From contig OY754990.1 of the NCBI GenBank assembly GCA_963576475.1, positions 12,765,061 through 12,829,060 on the forward strand: a DNA stretch of 64,000 bases, in the 5' to 3' direction. The notes under the pieces were generated by a model. That model was given only the letters and a program-made list of their open reading frames with translations, searched no databases and had not been told where the DNA came from. Position numbers and translations under genes: made by a program. Position 1 is the first letter of the stretch. Each line of letters begins with the position of its first letter. This DNA comes from Molanna angustata. Lineage: Eukaryota; Arthropoda; Insecta; Trichoptera; Molannidae. Shown piece by piece: positions 31,601 to 41,800 of the stretch.

Positions 31601-31743
31601 TTCCAAAAACTTACAACTTAATAATAACACCACTTTTCTACAACAATAAAAACCCTCTTACAAAAAATAACGCGAATAATAACACCGCTTTTCAACAAAA
31701 AATACACCCTTTTTCAAAAAACAACGCGAATAACAACACCACT
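28680..31743. repeat. ~55-bp minisatellite, left block
   Basis: Loosely repeated unit, roughly aacgcgaataataacaccac followed by ttttctacaaaaataatacc and ccttttccaaaaaat. Units differ by many substitutions and small indels. The open frames seen here (many IFVEKRCYYS-like repeats) arise because the unit is poor in stops; they are not genes. The block is cut at 31743 by the BEL element. Confidence 0.95.
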
Positions 31744-32098
31744 TGGTGGAAAAGATAAAGGTATAGGGAGTTACCTTGCCTCGATATTTATTGTGCTGGT
31801 TCTGAATAATCTTTTCACCACATTCACAGCGTATGAAAACTTTGACACTTCACTAGTAATTCACAAGTTAATTAATTTCAGCGGATTTTGAAGATATAAT
31901 TTTAAGAGCGGTGCGGTGCGGTGTGTTAGTCAAGATGACAGTTGATATAATGAGAAAATTTATATGCAACAATACTTTTTTGCATATAGCTGGCAGGTAT
32001 GTAGGTAGGTTGTTTTTAGGCCGAGGTAAACTAGGATAGGATAGGAAAGGTGTGTGTGCGTGTGTGTATATGCGTGTGTACCCAACTTTGCGTAACCA
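31744..32098 (-). repeat. 3' LTR of the complete BEL/Pao element (355 bp)
   Basis: Starts tggtggaaaagataaagg and ends gcgtaacca on the plus strand. The TG run is interrupted (tgtgtgtgcgtgtgtgtatatgcg). Confidence 0.93.
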
Positions 32099-32261
32099 TA
32101 ACTCCCGGCCTTGGAGTATTACTCCAACAAAAAATTCAAAAAACATATGACTCACCGGATGGTAAAAGAAGAATACAAATTTAAACAATAGAGTGAAAAA
32201 TTCAAATAAACGTAAACTAACTTAAAAAATAAAAAGAAATATTAAATTAAAAACATTTTGA

Positions 32262-35096
32262 TTATTGGGAAGGTAACGGACATAATCGAATAGCTGGTCT
32301 TAAATATGTACCATTCCGGGTTCGAACTTTTACAACTCGAATGACGTTGTCTTTTCCCGGATATATTTCCTTAACTATGCCAAGTGGCCAAGATAATTTA
32401 GGGAGATTTTCCTCTCTAATAATAACTATTTGGCCAGGTGTAATGGGTTTTGTGTACGTATTCCACTTTTCACGCATTTGTAAAGAGGTGAGATATTCTA
32501 CATGCCATCGTTTCCAAAATGACTGTACTAATTTATCGATCAACTCATATCGTTGAATGCGGGTTATTGAAATATCATCAACGTTGTAAGCGGGTATGTA
32601 ATTTAGCGGAGTTAAATTTAAAAAATGCGCAGGGGTTAATGCGGCAGGATCTAAAGGATCATTGCTTAATACACAAAGCGGTCTAGAGTTCAATAAAGCC
32701 TCTATTTGAATCAATACGGTATTCATTTCCTCGTAAGTTAATACTTGTGAGCCTATGACTTTAAATAAATGTGTTTTAATACACTTAATATTGCTTTCCC
32801 ATATACCACCCATATGAGGAGAATACGGAGGATTTATTCGAAATTCTATTTTTCTAGGCGTCAATTCATGAAGTATTGCTTTATTATATTCATCGGAACA
32901 AACAAACTTATATAATTCATTTAAAATTTTACGAGCTCCAACAAAATTTCTTCTACCGTCACTTACAATGAGAGTGACAGGTCCTCTTCTGGCTATAAAA
33001 CGTTTAAATGCAGCTAAGAACATTTCAGATGAGAGATCTGAAACTAATTCTATATGTAAAGCTTTTGTTGCTAGGCAAACAAATAAACAAACATATGCCT
33101 TTTGCTTTTTAATGCCTCTTCTCTTTGCCAGAGTTACAAACACTGGACCCATGTAATCTACTCCACATTTTGCGAAACATTTTATTTCATTTACTCGAAA
33201 ATCGGGTAAATTGACCATTAACGGGAAGGTTCCTTTTGGTTTGTTTTTAAAACAAATGTTGCAAGAATGAACAATCTTACGAACCAAACTACGACCAGAT
33301 AAAATCCAGTACTTCTGTCGTAATAATGCTAACAATAATGCAGGGCCTGTATGATAATGTAAATAATGATAATATTCAATAAATAACTGAACAATACGAT
33401 CTTTAGAAGGCAATAAAATTGGATGTTTCGTTTCATACATTGATGATGAATTTTGAATTCGACCACCAACTCTAAGGATATTATTATTTAAAAATGGTAA
33501 AAGTTTGCGTAATACAGGACTACTCAATTTATTCTGTTCAAGAGAATGTATATCTTGAGAAAAATGGTTATTCTGAATGCATTTAATTACATGATTTTCA
33601 GCAGTTTCTAAGTCTGAGACCGTAATCATTCCAGACGTATTAAGTTTTCTTGTAAAACGAAGAACGTAAACAAGTATGTTTAATAATTTACTCCATTTAG
33701 AGATCCTGTTAGCGATTAAATAAATAAAGTGAGGCTCAGATTGAGTCTTAATTTGTATGAGAGCAACAGTTTTAGATTCAGGTATACTCTGATAGGCATT
33801 TTCCTTTTTAAAATTAGTCACAGGCCATTGACTCTGTGGCAATGAGATCCAGGCTGGACCATTAAACCAGTAAGAGGTTTTCAAAAATTCATTAGGAGTA
33901 ACGGAGCGGGATACAATATCACTTGGATTTTCAGTTCCAGGAACATGAAACCAATTTTCTTCAGAAATAATTTCTTGAATAATTGCGGTGCGATTGGCAA
34001 CGAAGGTTTGCCATCTATGCGGTGAGGAATGTATCCATGAAAGTACAATAGTTGAATCAGAAAATGCAAACATTTTGTCAATCTTACATCTAATCTCAAT
34101 AGTTGAGAGAACAGATTTCATTAATAATGCAAGAAGGTGTGCGGCACATAACTCTAAACGTGCTAAAGATACCTTTTTAAGTGGGGATACTTTTGACTTG
34201 GCACATAGTAGTGATACATTTGAGGCGTTAGATTCAAGTGATCCAATGCGGATATATATAACCGCCCCATAGGCACGTTCACTAGCATCTGAGAAACCAA
34301 GCAAATTGATGAATGAATCATTTACTATACCTATATGTCTTGGTATATTTATATTTGATAAGTTTTCGAGTTCACTCTGAAATTTCAACCAAATCTTATT
34401 TATATCCTCAGGAACCCGTTCATCCCAAGACAATTCTCTTTTCCAACACTCTTGCACTAGAAGTTTCAAACCGATGATAACTGGAGCAAGGAGACCTAGA
34501 GGATCATATAATGATGCCATATTAGAAAGAATTAATCTTTTCGTACATACTAACGTATCTAAAGAGAGAGGTTTGATTTTAAAAGTGAAACAATCAGAGG
34601 TGGGACTCCAAGACAAACCTATAATTTTGGTTTTATCGTCAAAATCTGAATTAAAAGTAATGTGTTGGTTAACACGTAGATTATCTGGAATGTGCTTTAA
34701 AAATTGTACAGAGTTGGAAATCCACTTATTTAGACAGAAACCTCCAGAGGAAAATAAGTGAACTAAATGAGAATAAATTTGTAAAGCTTCCTCAGGTGAA
34801 TTGACTGAATAAAGAAAATCATCCATATAAAAATATTTCATAGCAAGTTGTGTGGTTTCAGGAAGTTTATCGCCTTCATCTATTAAGAGTTTGCGAATGA
34901 CTTTCATTGCTAAATAAGGGGAACATTTAAGCCCAAAAGAAACGCGTTGAAATTCATAAATGTCAATAGGATCTGAGTTATTAAACCTAAAAAGTATCCT
35001 TTGAAAACGTTTATGATCTGGATTCATTTTCAATTGAAAATACATTTTTTCTATGTCAGCAGAAATAACTACCGAGTACAGGCGTAGATTTATAAG
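32262..35096 (-). CDS. BEL/Pao pol, part after the in-frame TGA
   Basis: Same reading frame as the gag-pol ORF at 35097-37535, downstream of its single TGA. The first ATG is at 35045, but the frame is open from 35096. Contents: RT palm with YMDD (about 70 residues after the ATG), RNase H/A17 region (LLGFSDASERAYGAVIYIR near 247), H2C2 integrase zinc site (near 545-595), integrase D (CGVDYMGP near 624), second D in IVSDGRRNFVGA (near 693) and E in GGIWESN (near 745), then a DUF5641 tail. The usual N-G after the second Asp is changed to G-R. Translated alone it would lack protease and the RT N-terminus; it needs readthrough or is inactive. Confidence 0.9.
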   Translation of the reverse strand, partial: LINLRLYSVVISADIEKMYFQLKMNPDHKRFQRILFRFNNSDPIDIYEFQRVSFGLKCSPYLAMKVIRKLLIDEGDKLPETTQLAMKYFYMDDFLYSVNSPEEALQIYSHLVHLFSSGGFCLNKWISNSVQFLKHIPDNLRVNQHITFNSDFDDKTKIIGLSWSPTSDCFTFKIKPLSLDTLVCTKRLILSNMASLYDPLGLLAPVIIGLKLLVQECWKRELSWDERVPEDINKIWLKFQSELENLSNINIPRHIGIVNDSFINLLGFSDASERAYGAVIYIRIGSLESNASNVSLLCAKSKVSPLKKVSLARLELCAAHLLALLMKSVLSTIEIRCKIDKMFAFSDSTIVLSWIHSSPHRWQTFVANRTAIIQEIISEENWFHVPGTENPSDIVSRSVTPNEFLKTSYWFNGPAWISLPQSQWPVTNFKKENAYQSIPESKTVALIQIKTQSEPHFIYLIANRISKWSKLLNILVYVLRFTRKLNTSGMITVSDLETAENHVIKCIQNNHFSQDIHSLEQNKLSSPVLRKLLPFLNNNILRVGGRIQNSSSMYETKHPILLPSKDRIVQLFIEYYHYLHYHTGPALLLALLRQKYWILSGRSLVRKIVHSCNICFKNKPKGTFPLMVNLPDFRVNEIKCFAKCGVDYMGPVFVTLAKRRGIKKQKAYVCLFVCLATKALHIELVSDLSSEMFLAAFKRFIARRGPVTLIVSDGRRNFVGARKILNELYKFVCSDEYNKAILHELTPRKIEFRINPPYSPHMGGIWESNIKCIKTHLFKVIGSQVLTYEEMNTVLIQIEALLNSRPLCVLSNDPLDPAALTPAHFLNLTPLNYIPAYNVDDISITRIQRYELIDKLVQSFWKRWHVEYLTSLQMREKWNTYTKPITPGQIVIIREENLPKLSWPLGIVKEIYPGKDNVIRVVKVRTRNGTYLRPAIRLCPLPSQ

Positions 35097-37535
35097 TCAA
35101 TCAAAAATATTTGTTTGCAAATTAGGTCCACAATGCAATATATCATTGAGACTTTTTCCAGAGGAAGTTTTGCAACTGGCGTCTAAAACTATTCTAATTT
35201 TAGTAGTATCTTTATCAGGCCGATATACAGCTCTATGTGGTATATAATAAACACAATCTGAAGTTTGTGTATCGGTAACTTTTTTCAAAAAACCTTTGTC
35301 AATGTATTCTTGAATAGTGGCATTATAACCATATTGTAAATCTAAATTTGATAGCAACTTCTTTTCCAATGAAAGCAACCTATGTTTAGCGTTTTTTATT
35401 GAATGACCCAAAACTGTGGGACTTTCACGAAAAGGTAATGATACAGTATATCTACCCTCGTTGTCTCGCAAGACTGTTTTCTCAAAAATTTGTTCACAAA
35501 GTTGCTCGTCAGGACTTAAATACTGACGTGATGGTACAGATTCTAGTTTCCAAAAGTTTTGAATCATTTCATCTAACTTATTTTTTGAATTAGAATCATC
35601 AATTGCATGTAACGTGCGTTGAAATTGACATGATGAGAAGTTATCTATTTGCATTTCGCCCATGATCAAATAACCAAGAGTAGTCTGTAAGGCGATCATA
35701 CGAGTTTCTTTATGCGTTAATTTCCCAGGTAAAAGTAAATGCGGGAATAAACCAGCTCCGATTATGCAATCGATACTAGCAGGAAGATTAAAATTATTAT
35801 CAGCTAGCGGCAAATTCTTAAAACAATCTGTCATTTCTAAGGCTGACGTAGGCAAATCATTAGTAATAGTTTCGACAACCGAAGCCTTAATATCGTAAAA
35901 GAATCTTGTATCATATCTTGAATAAATTGTAAATATAGCATATCCTAATATTGGTTTTACAGCAGACCCAATACCGTACACAAAAGCATTATCGTACGTA
36001 ATGTTTATATTAAATTTTTTACATATCTTTTCCGTTATAAAATTTGCATTTGATCCTGTATCTATTAATGTGCGGATGGTATTTTTTTTAATTCCATTAA
36101 TATATACTATAGCGGTTGGTATTACATGATAACAGTTTACATTATGGATCAACAAACAATTGTCGATTTGACATTTAGGTTCATATGGTTGATCCAAATG
36201 TCGTCGACCGATATTATTCAACGAAGTGCTCGTATTGCGGTCAGAATTGACGAATGAGGTAATATTATCATCGTTTTTAACAATATCAGCTGCGCTAGGA
36301 ACCTGTTTTGAATGATAATTATCTTTATTTTGATTATCTTCATCATCACATGTTGGTGAAGAAGGAAAATGAATCAATGAATGATGCCTTTTATTACAAT
36401 AAAAGCAATTTTTTTCCGATTTACAATTTTTTGTTAAATGAGTACCAAAACAATTTTTACATAGTGATCTTTTGTTGATTATTTTGAATCTTGTGAATAC
36501 ATCCAACTGTAAGAATTTTTTACATGAATACAATGGATGTTTATTACATTCACACAAAAAACATTTTGTGATATCCATTGGCGTATTATTTATAACAAAT
36601 GAATGTGAATTATTATTATTTTTTCGTCGATCATTTGGCGCACTTTTGTGGAATATAACCTGCGTTCTAGAGAGAATTTTGCTTTGCTCTCTCAGAAAAG
36701 ATTGTAATAATTTAAAGTTTGGAATTTTTTCATTTCTAATATGTTGCTCAAATAAATTTAACGTCTCTCTATCTAACTTAAGAAGAGCAATGTGCGTTAT
36801 GATGAAATCAGTTAAATCAGAAATATCTAATAATTTTAAAGCTTCAAATGAAGAGCAAAAATTTTCTATGAAATAATCCAAATTCTTTGAACTTGATTGT
36901 GTTAAGGGTTTAAAATTGATTATTTTTTCTAAATAATGCGTAGCTAAAATTCGTGAATCCTGGAATCGATCAACAAGCCTATCCCATATAATATCATAAT
37001 TAGATGCGACAGGAAGTATCCCAGAAATAACACTTAAAGCGGTACCTGTCAATTTTGACACTAAATATTGTATTTTTTCACCATTCGACAAATTAATATT
37101 GTCGTGTATTAGATCTTTGAAATTTTGATAAAATAATGGCCATTTCGTTGGATCACCATTAAAACTAACAAGTTCCAATATTGGCAATTTGTGTGTTCTT
37201 TGAGAGTCTTTTTCAAATGATTTAATAATTGGAGGAACATAGTCAAATTTAGTTTTTAAAGATTGTTCAATATGCTTGATGTTACAGTATAATTCGTCAA
37301 GGGCTTCAATAGATTGAAAAGACGGAACATATTCTGGATTTACAGCTATTTTTCCCAAATTTAATTCTTCTACAACTTGACAAAATTCAGAACGAATTTT
37401 ATCTATCGATTGTATGCGGATAAGAAAATTAGTTTTTTCTTCAGCGGTATTTAATGATTTTGACAAGTCATAAGCTTTCTGAATAATTGCAAATAAACTT
37501 AGCCGTTTAGCTTCCAATATTTTTAAAGAAGCCAT
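35097..37535 (-). CDS. BEL/Pao gag-protease-RT start, ends at TGA
   Basis: Frame of 812 codons from ATG at 37535. A coiled/gag region (residues 1-110) is followed by a DUF1759-like region (115-280), CCHC knuckles (CFLC near 333, CKNC and CFYC 365-390), an aspartic protease with TLIDTGSNANF (near 500), and the start of RT (RIVLDASC near 790). It ends at TGA (35097-35099), just before the ADIEKMY motif that every RT of this type needs. The next codons continue the same frame, so this is a nonsense mutation or a readthrough point rather than a true end. Confidence 0.92.
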   Translation of the reverse strand: MASLKILEAKRLSLFAIIQKAYDLSKSLNTAEEKTNFLIRIQSIDKIRSEFCQVVEELNLGKIAVNPEYVPSFQSIEALDELYCNIKHIEQSLKTKFDYVPPIIKSFEKDSQRTHKLPILELVSFNGDPTKWPLFYQNFKDLIHDNINLSNGEKIQYLVSKLTGTALSVISGILPVASNYDIIWDRLVDRFQDSRILATHYLEKIINFKPLTQSSSKNLDYFIENFCSSFEALKLLDISDLTDFIITHIALLKLDRETLNLFEQHIRNEKIPNFKLLQSFLREQSKILSRTQVIFHKSAPNDRRKNNNNSHSFVINNTPMDITKCFLCECNKHPLYSCKKFLQLDVFTRFKIINKRSLCKNCFGTHLTKNCKSEKNCFYCNKRHHSLIHFPSSPTCDDEDNQNKDNYHSKQVPSAADIVKNDDNITSFVNSDRNTSTSLNNIGRRHLDQPYEPKCQIDNCLLIHNVNCYHVIPTAIVYINGIKKNTIRTLIDTGSNANFITEKICKKFNINITYDNAFVYGIGSAVKPILGYAIFTIYSRYDTRFFYDIKASVVETITNDLPTSALEMTDCFKNLPLADNNFNLPASIDCIIGAGLFPHLLLPGKLTHKETRMIALQTTLGYLIMGEMQIDNFSSCQFQRTLHAIDDSNSKNKLDEMIQNFWKLESVPSRQYLSPDEQLCEQIFEKTVLRDNEGRYTVSLPFRESPTVLGHSIKNAKHRLLSLEKKLLSNLDLQYGYNATIQEYIDKGFLKKVTDTQTSDCVYYIPHRAVYRPDKDTTKIRIVLDASCKTSSGKSLNDILHCGPNLQTNIFD

Positions 37536-37746
37536 TATTGATTAAACAACAATAAAATTAATGAAACAAGAATTTGATTAAGTACTTAGGTACTAAAATC
37601 AATGCGGGTATGTATGAAATATGTAATGTAAATAGCGTATGTATAATGTTAATTTTGTATAAAAATGTATAAATTTGATAAGTAATGCGTGAAAATTCAA
37701 GATATGCGGGACAGAGGAACAAGGAATGCGGGAAAATACAAGATAT

Positions 37747-37762
37747 ACGGGACGAAGGACCA
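37747..37762 (-). other. Candidate primer-binding site, BEL element 2
   Basis: Minus strand TGGTCCTTCGTCCCGT lies 8 bases inside the 5' LTR. It shares TGGTCCTTCG with the other BEL element. A degenerate second copy (TTCCTCTGTCCCG) follows within 40 bases. Confidence 0.6.
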
Positions 37763-37769
37763 AGGAATA

Positions 37770-38073
37770 TGGTGGAAAAGATAAAGGTATAGGGAGTTAC
37801 CTTGCCTCGATATTTATTGTGCTGGTTCTGAATAATCTTTTCACCACATTCACAGCGTATGAAAACTTTGACACTTCACTAGTAATTCACAAGTTAATTA
37901 ATTTCAGCGGATTTTGAAGATATAATTTTAAGAGCGGTGCGGTGCGGTGTGTTAGTCAAGATGACAGTTGATATAATGAGAAAATTTATATGCAACAATA
38001 CTTTTTTGCATATAGCTGGCAGGTATGTAGGTAGGTTGTTTTTAGGCCGAGGTAAACTAGGATAGGATAGGAA

Positions 38074-38118
<45 letters not shown>

Positions 38119-38144
38119 CGTGTGTACCCAACTTTGCGTAACCA
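37770..38144 (-). repeat. 5' LTR of the complete BEL/Pao element (375 bp)
   Basis: Same as the left LTR except for a longer uninterrupted (TG)n run at about 38076-38113, accounting for the 20-bp length difference. Confidence 0.93.
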
Positions 38145-38879
38145 CCACTTTTCAAAAAACAAATAATACCCCTTTTCCAACGCGAATTAAAACATTGCTT
38201 TTCTATAAAAATAACACTACTTTTCATAAAATAACGCGAATAATAACACCGCTTTTCTACGAAAATTGCACCCCTTTTGCAAAAAACAACGCGAATTATT
38301 ATATCTGTTTTATACAAAAAATTTCCCATTTTCAAAAAAAATAACGCGAATAATAACACCACATTTGTACAAAAATAAAACCCACTTCCAAAAAATAACG
38401 CGAATAATAAGACCTTCTTTTTACAAAAACATTACCCCTTATCCAAAAATTAACGCGAATAATAAAACCACTATTCTACAAAAATAACAACCCTTTTTCA
38501 AAAACTTACGCTTTAATAATAACACCACTTTTCTACAACAATAAAAACCCTCTTCCAAAAAATAACGCGAATAATAACACCGCTTTTCAACAAAAATTAC
38601 ACCTTTTATAAAAAAAAATCCGGGTTTAATAACACCACTTTTATACAAAAACAAGATCAATTTTCCTAAAAACCAACGCGAATAATAACACCACTTTTCA
38701 TAAAAATAATAACTATTTTCCAAAAATGTCTCGAATAATTACGCTGCTTTCTACCAAAAAATACCCCTTTTCCAAAAAACAATGGGAATAAAAACATCGC
38801 TTTTCTACAAAAATTATAACCAATATCTAAAAAAATAACGCGTATACTAATACCATTTTATACAAAAATAATACCACAT

Positions 38880-41800
38880 TTCCAACGTGAATTTTAACAT
38901 TCGTTTTCTACAAAAATAACACTCCTTTTCCAAAAAAATAACGCAAAAAATAAATTTGTTTTTCTAGAAAAATAACACCAATTTTCCTAAAAAATATTCG
39001 AATAATAACAATGCTTTTCTTCAAAAATAACACCCATTTTACTAAAAATTAACGCGAATAATAACATCGCTTTTCTACAAAAATAATATCCCTTTTATCA
39101 CAAAATAACGCGAATAATAAAACCACTTTTCCCTTCTCTCTTCTTCTTAATAATAACACCACTTTTCTACAAAAAAATAATTATATCAAAAAAACAACGC
39201 GAATAATAACACCACTTTTCTACAAAAATAATACCCCTTTCCAACGCGAATCATAACATTGCTTTTCTACAAAAATAACACTCCTTTTCCAAAAAATAAC
39301 GCGAATAATAATCATGATTTTCTACAAAATAAACACCCATTTTACTAAAAATTAACGCGAATAATAACACCACTTTTTTTACAAAAAAAATACCCCTTTT
39401 CCAAAAATTAAAGCGAGTAATAACACCACTTTTTTACAAAATTAAAGGCCTTTTGCAAAAAATAACGCGAATAAATAAACCATTTTTTACAAAAATAATA
39501 CCCCTTTTATCACAAAAGAACGCGAATAATAACATCACTTTTACCTTCTCTCTTCTTCTCAATAATAATACAACTTTTCTACAAAAAAATACTCCTTTTC
39601 CAAAAAATAATACGAATAATAACATCGCTTTTCTACAAAAATAATAACCAATATCTAAAAAAATAACGCGTATAATTACACCATTTTATACAAAAATAAA
39701 ACCACATTTCCAACGTGAATTTTAACATTCGTTTTCTACAAAAATAACACTCCTTTTCCAAAAAAATATCGCAAAAAATAAATTTGTTTTTCTAGAAAAA
39801 TAACACCAATTTTCCTAAAAAAATATTCGAATAATAACAATGCTTTTCTTCAAAAATAACACCCATTTTACTAAAAATTAACGCGAATTTTAACATTAAG
39901 TTTCTACAAAAATAACACTCCTTTCAAAAAATTACGCGAATAATAAAACCGCTTTTCTACAAAAATTGAACCCTTTTTGCTAAAAAATAACGCGAATAAT
40001 AACACCACTTTTTTATAAAAATAATTCCCCTTTTCCAAAAAATAACGCGAATAATAACACCACTTTTTTACAAAAATTAAATCCCTTATCCAAAAAATAA
40101 CGCGAATAATCACACCACTTTTCTACAAAAATAACACCCCTTTTCCAAAAACTTACGCCTTAATAATAACACCACTTTTCTACAACAATAAAAACCCTCT
40201 TCCAAAAAAAAACGCGAATAATAACACCGCATTTCAACAAAAATTACACCTTTTAAAAAAAAAAATCCGGGTTTAATAACACCACTTTTCTACAAAAACA
40301 AGACCCGTTTTCCTAAAAACCAACGCGAATAATAACACCACTTTTCATAAAAATAATACCTATTTTCCAAATAATTTCTCGAATAATTACACTGCTTTCT
40401 ACCAAAAAATACCCCTTTTCCAAAAACAACGCGAATAATCACATCACTTTTCTACAAAAATTATAACCAATATCCAAAAAATAACGCGAATAATACCATT
40501 TTATAAAAAGAAAAAATAATATATCTTTTCCAACGTGAATTTTAACATTACTTTTCTACAAAAATAACACTCCTTTTCCAAAAAAATAACGCAAAAAATA
40601 AATTTGTTTTTCTAGAAAAATAACACCAATTTTCCTAAAAAATATTCGAATAATAACAATGCTTTTCTTCAAAAATAACACCCATTTTACTAAAAATTAA
40701 CGCGAATAATAACATCGCTTTTCTACAAAAATAATATCCCTTTTATCACAAAATAACGCGAATAATAAAACCACTTTTCCCTTCTCTCTTCTTCTTAATA
40801 ATAACACCACTTTTCTACAAAAAAATAATTATATCAAAAAAACAACGCGAATAATAACACCACTTTTCTACAAAAATAATACCCCTTTCCAACGCGAATC
40901 ATAACATTGCTTTTCTACAAAAATAACACTCCTTTTCCAAAAAATAACGCGAATAATAATCATGATTTTCTACAAAATAAACACCCATTTTACTAAAAAT
41001 TAACGCGAATAATAACACCACTTTTTTTACAAAAAAAATACCCCTTTTCCAAAAATTAAAGCGAGTAATAACACCACTTTTTTACAAAATTAAAGGCCTT
41101 TTGCAAAAAATAACGCGAATAAATAAACCATTTTTTACAAAAATAATACCCCTTTTATCACAAAAGAACGCGAATAATAACATCACTTTTACCTTCTCTC
41201 TTCTTCTCAATAATAATACAACTTTTCTACAAAAAAATACTCCTTTTCCAAAAAATAATACGAATAATAACATCGCTTTTCTACAAAAATAATAACCAAT
41301 ATCTAAAAAAATAACGCGTATAATTACACCATTTTATACAAAAATAATACCACATTTCCAACGTGAATTTTAACATTCGTTTTCTACAAAAATAACACTC
41401 CTTTTCCAAAAAAATATCGCAAAAAATAAATTTGTTTTTCTAGAAAAATAACACCAATTTTCCTAAAAAAATATTCGAATAATAACAATGCTTTTCTTCA
41501 AAAATAACACCCATTTTACTAAAAATTAACGCGAATTTTAACATTAAGTTTCTACAAAAATAACACTCCTTTCAAAAAATTACGCGAATAATAAAACCGC
41601 TTTTCTACAAAAATTGAACCCTTTTTGCTAAAAAATAACGCGAATAATAACACCACTTTTTTATAAAAATAATTCCCCTTTTCCAAAAAATAACGCGAAT
41701 AATAACACCACTTTTTTACAAAAATTAAATCCCTTATCCAAAAAATAACGCGAATAATCACACCACTTTTCTACAAAAATAACACCCCTTTTCCAAAAAC

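Larger units (their letters stand above)
31744..38144 (-). mobile_element. Complete BEL/Pao retrotransposon (6.4 kb) inserted in the minisatellite
   Basis: LTRs at 31744-32098 and 37770-38144 share TGGT...ACCA ends. The 5-bp flanks are both CCACT (31739-31743 and 38145-38149), a target duplication typical of the superfamily. The minisatellite resumes in register on the other side. The LTRs are almost identical apart from a TG-repeat length change, so insertion is recent. One in-frame TGA splits the gag-pol frame. Confidence 0.96.

Noticed and set aside
32262..35096. A separate pol ORF with its own start at 35045
   Set aside because: The frame is continuous with gag-protease except for one TGA, and the ATG lies inside the RT domain, so it is not a natural start.
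38076..38148. A protein made of Thr-His or Cys-Val repeats
   Set aside because: It is translation of a (TG)n microsatellite in the BEL LTR.
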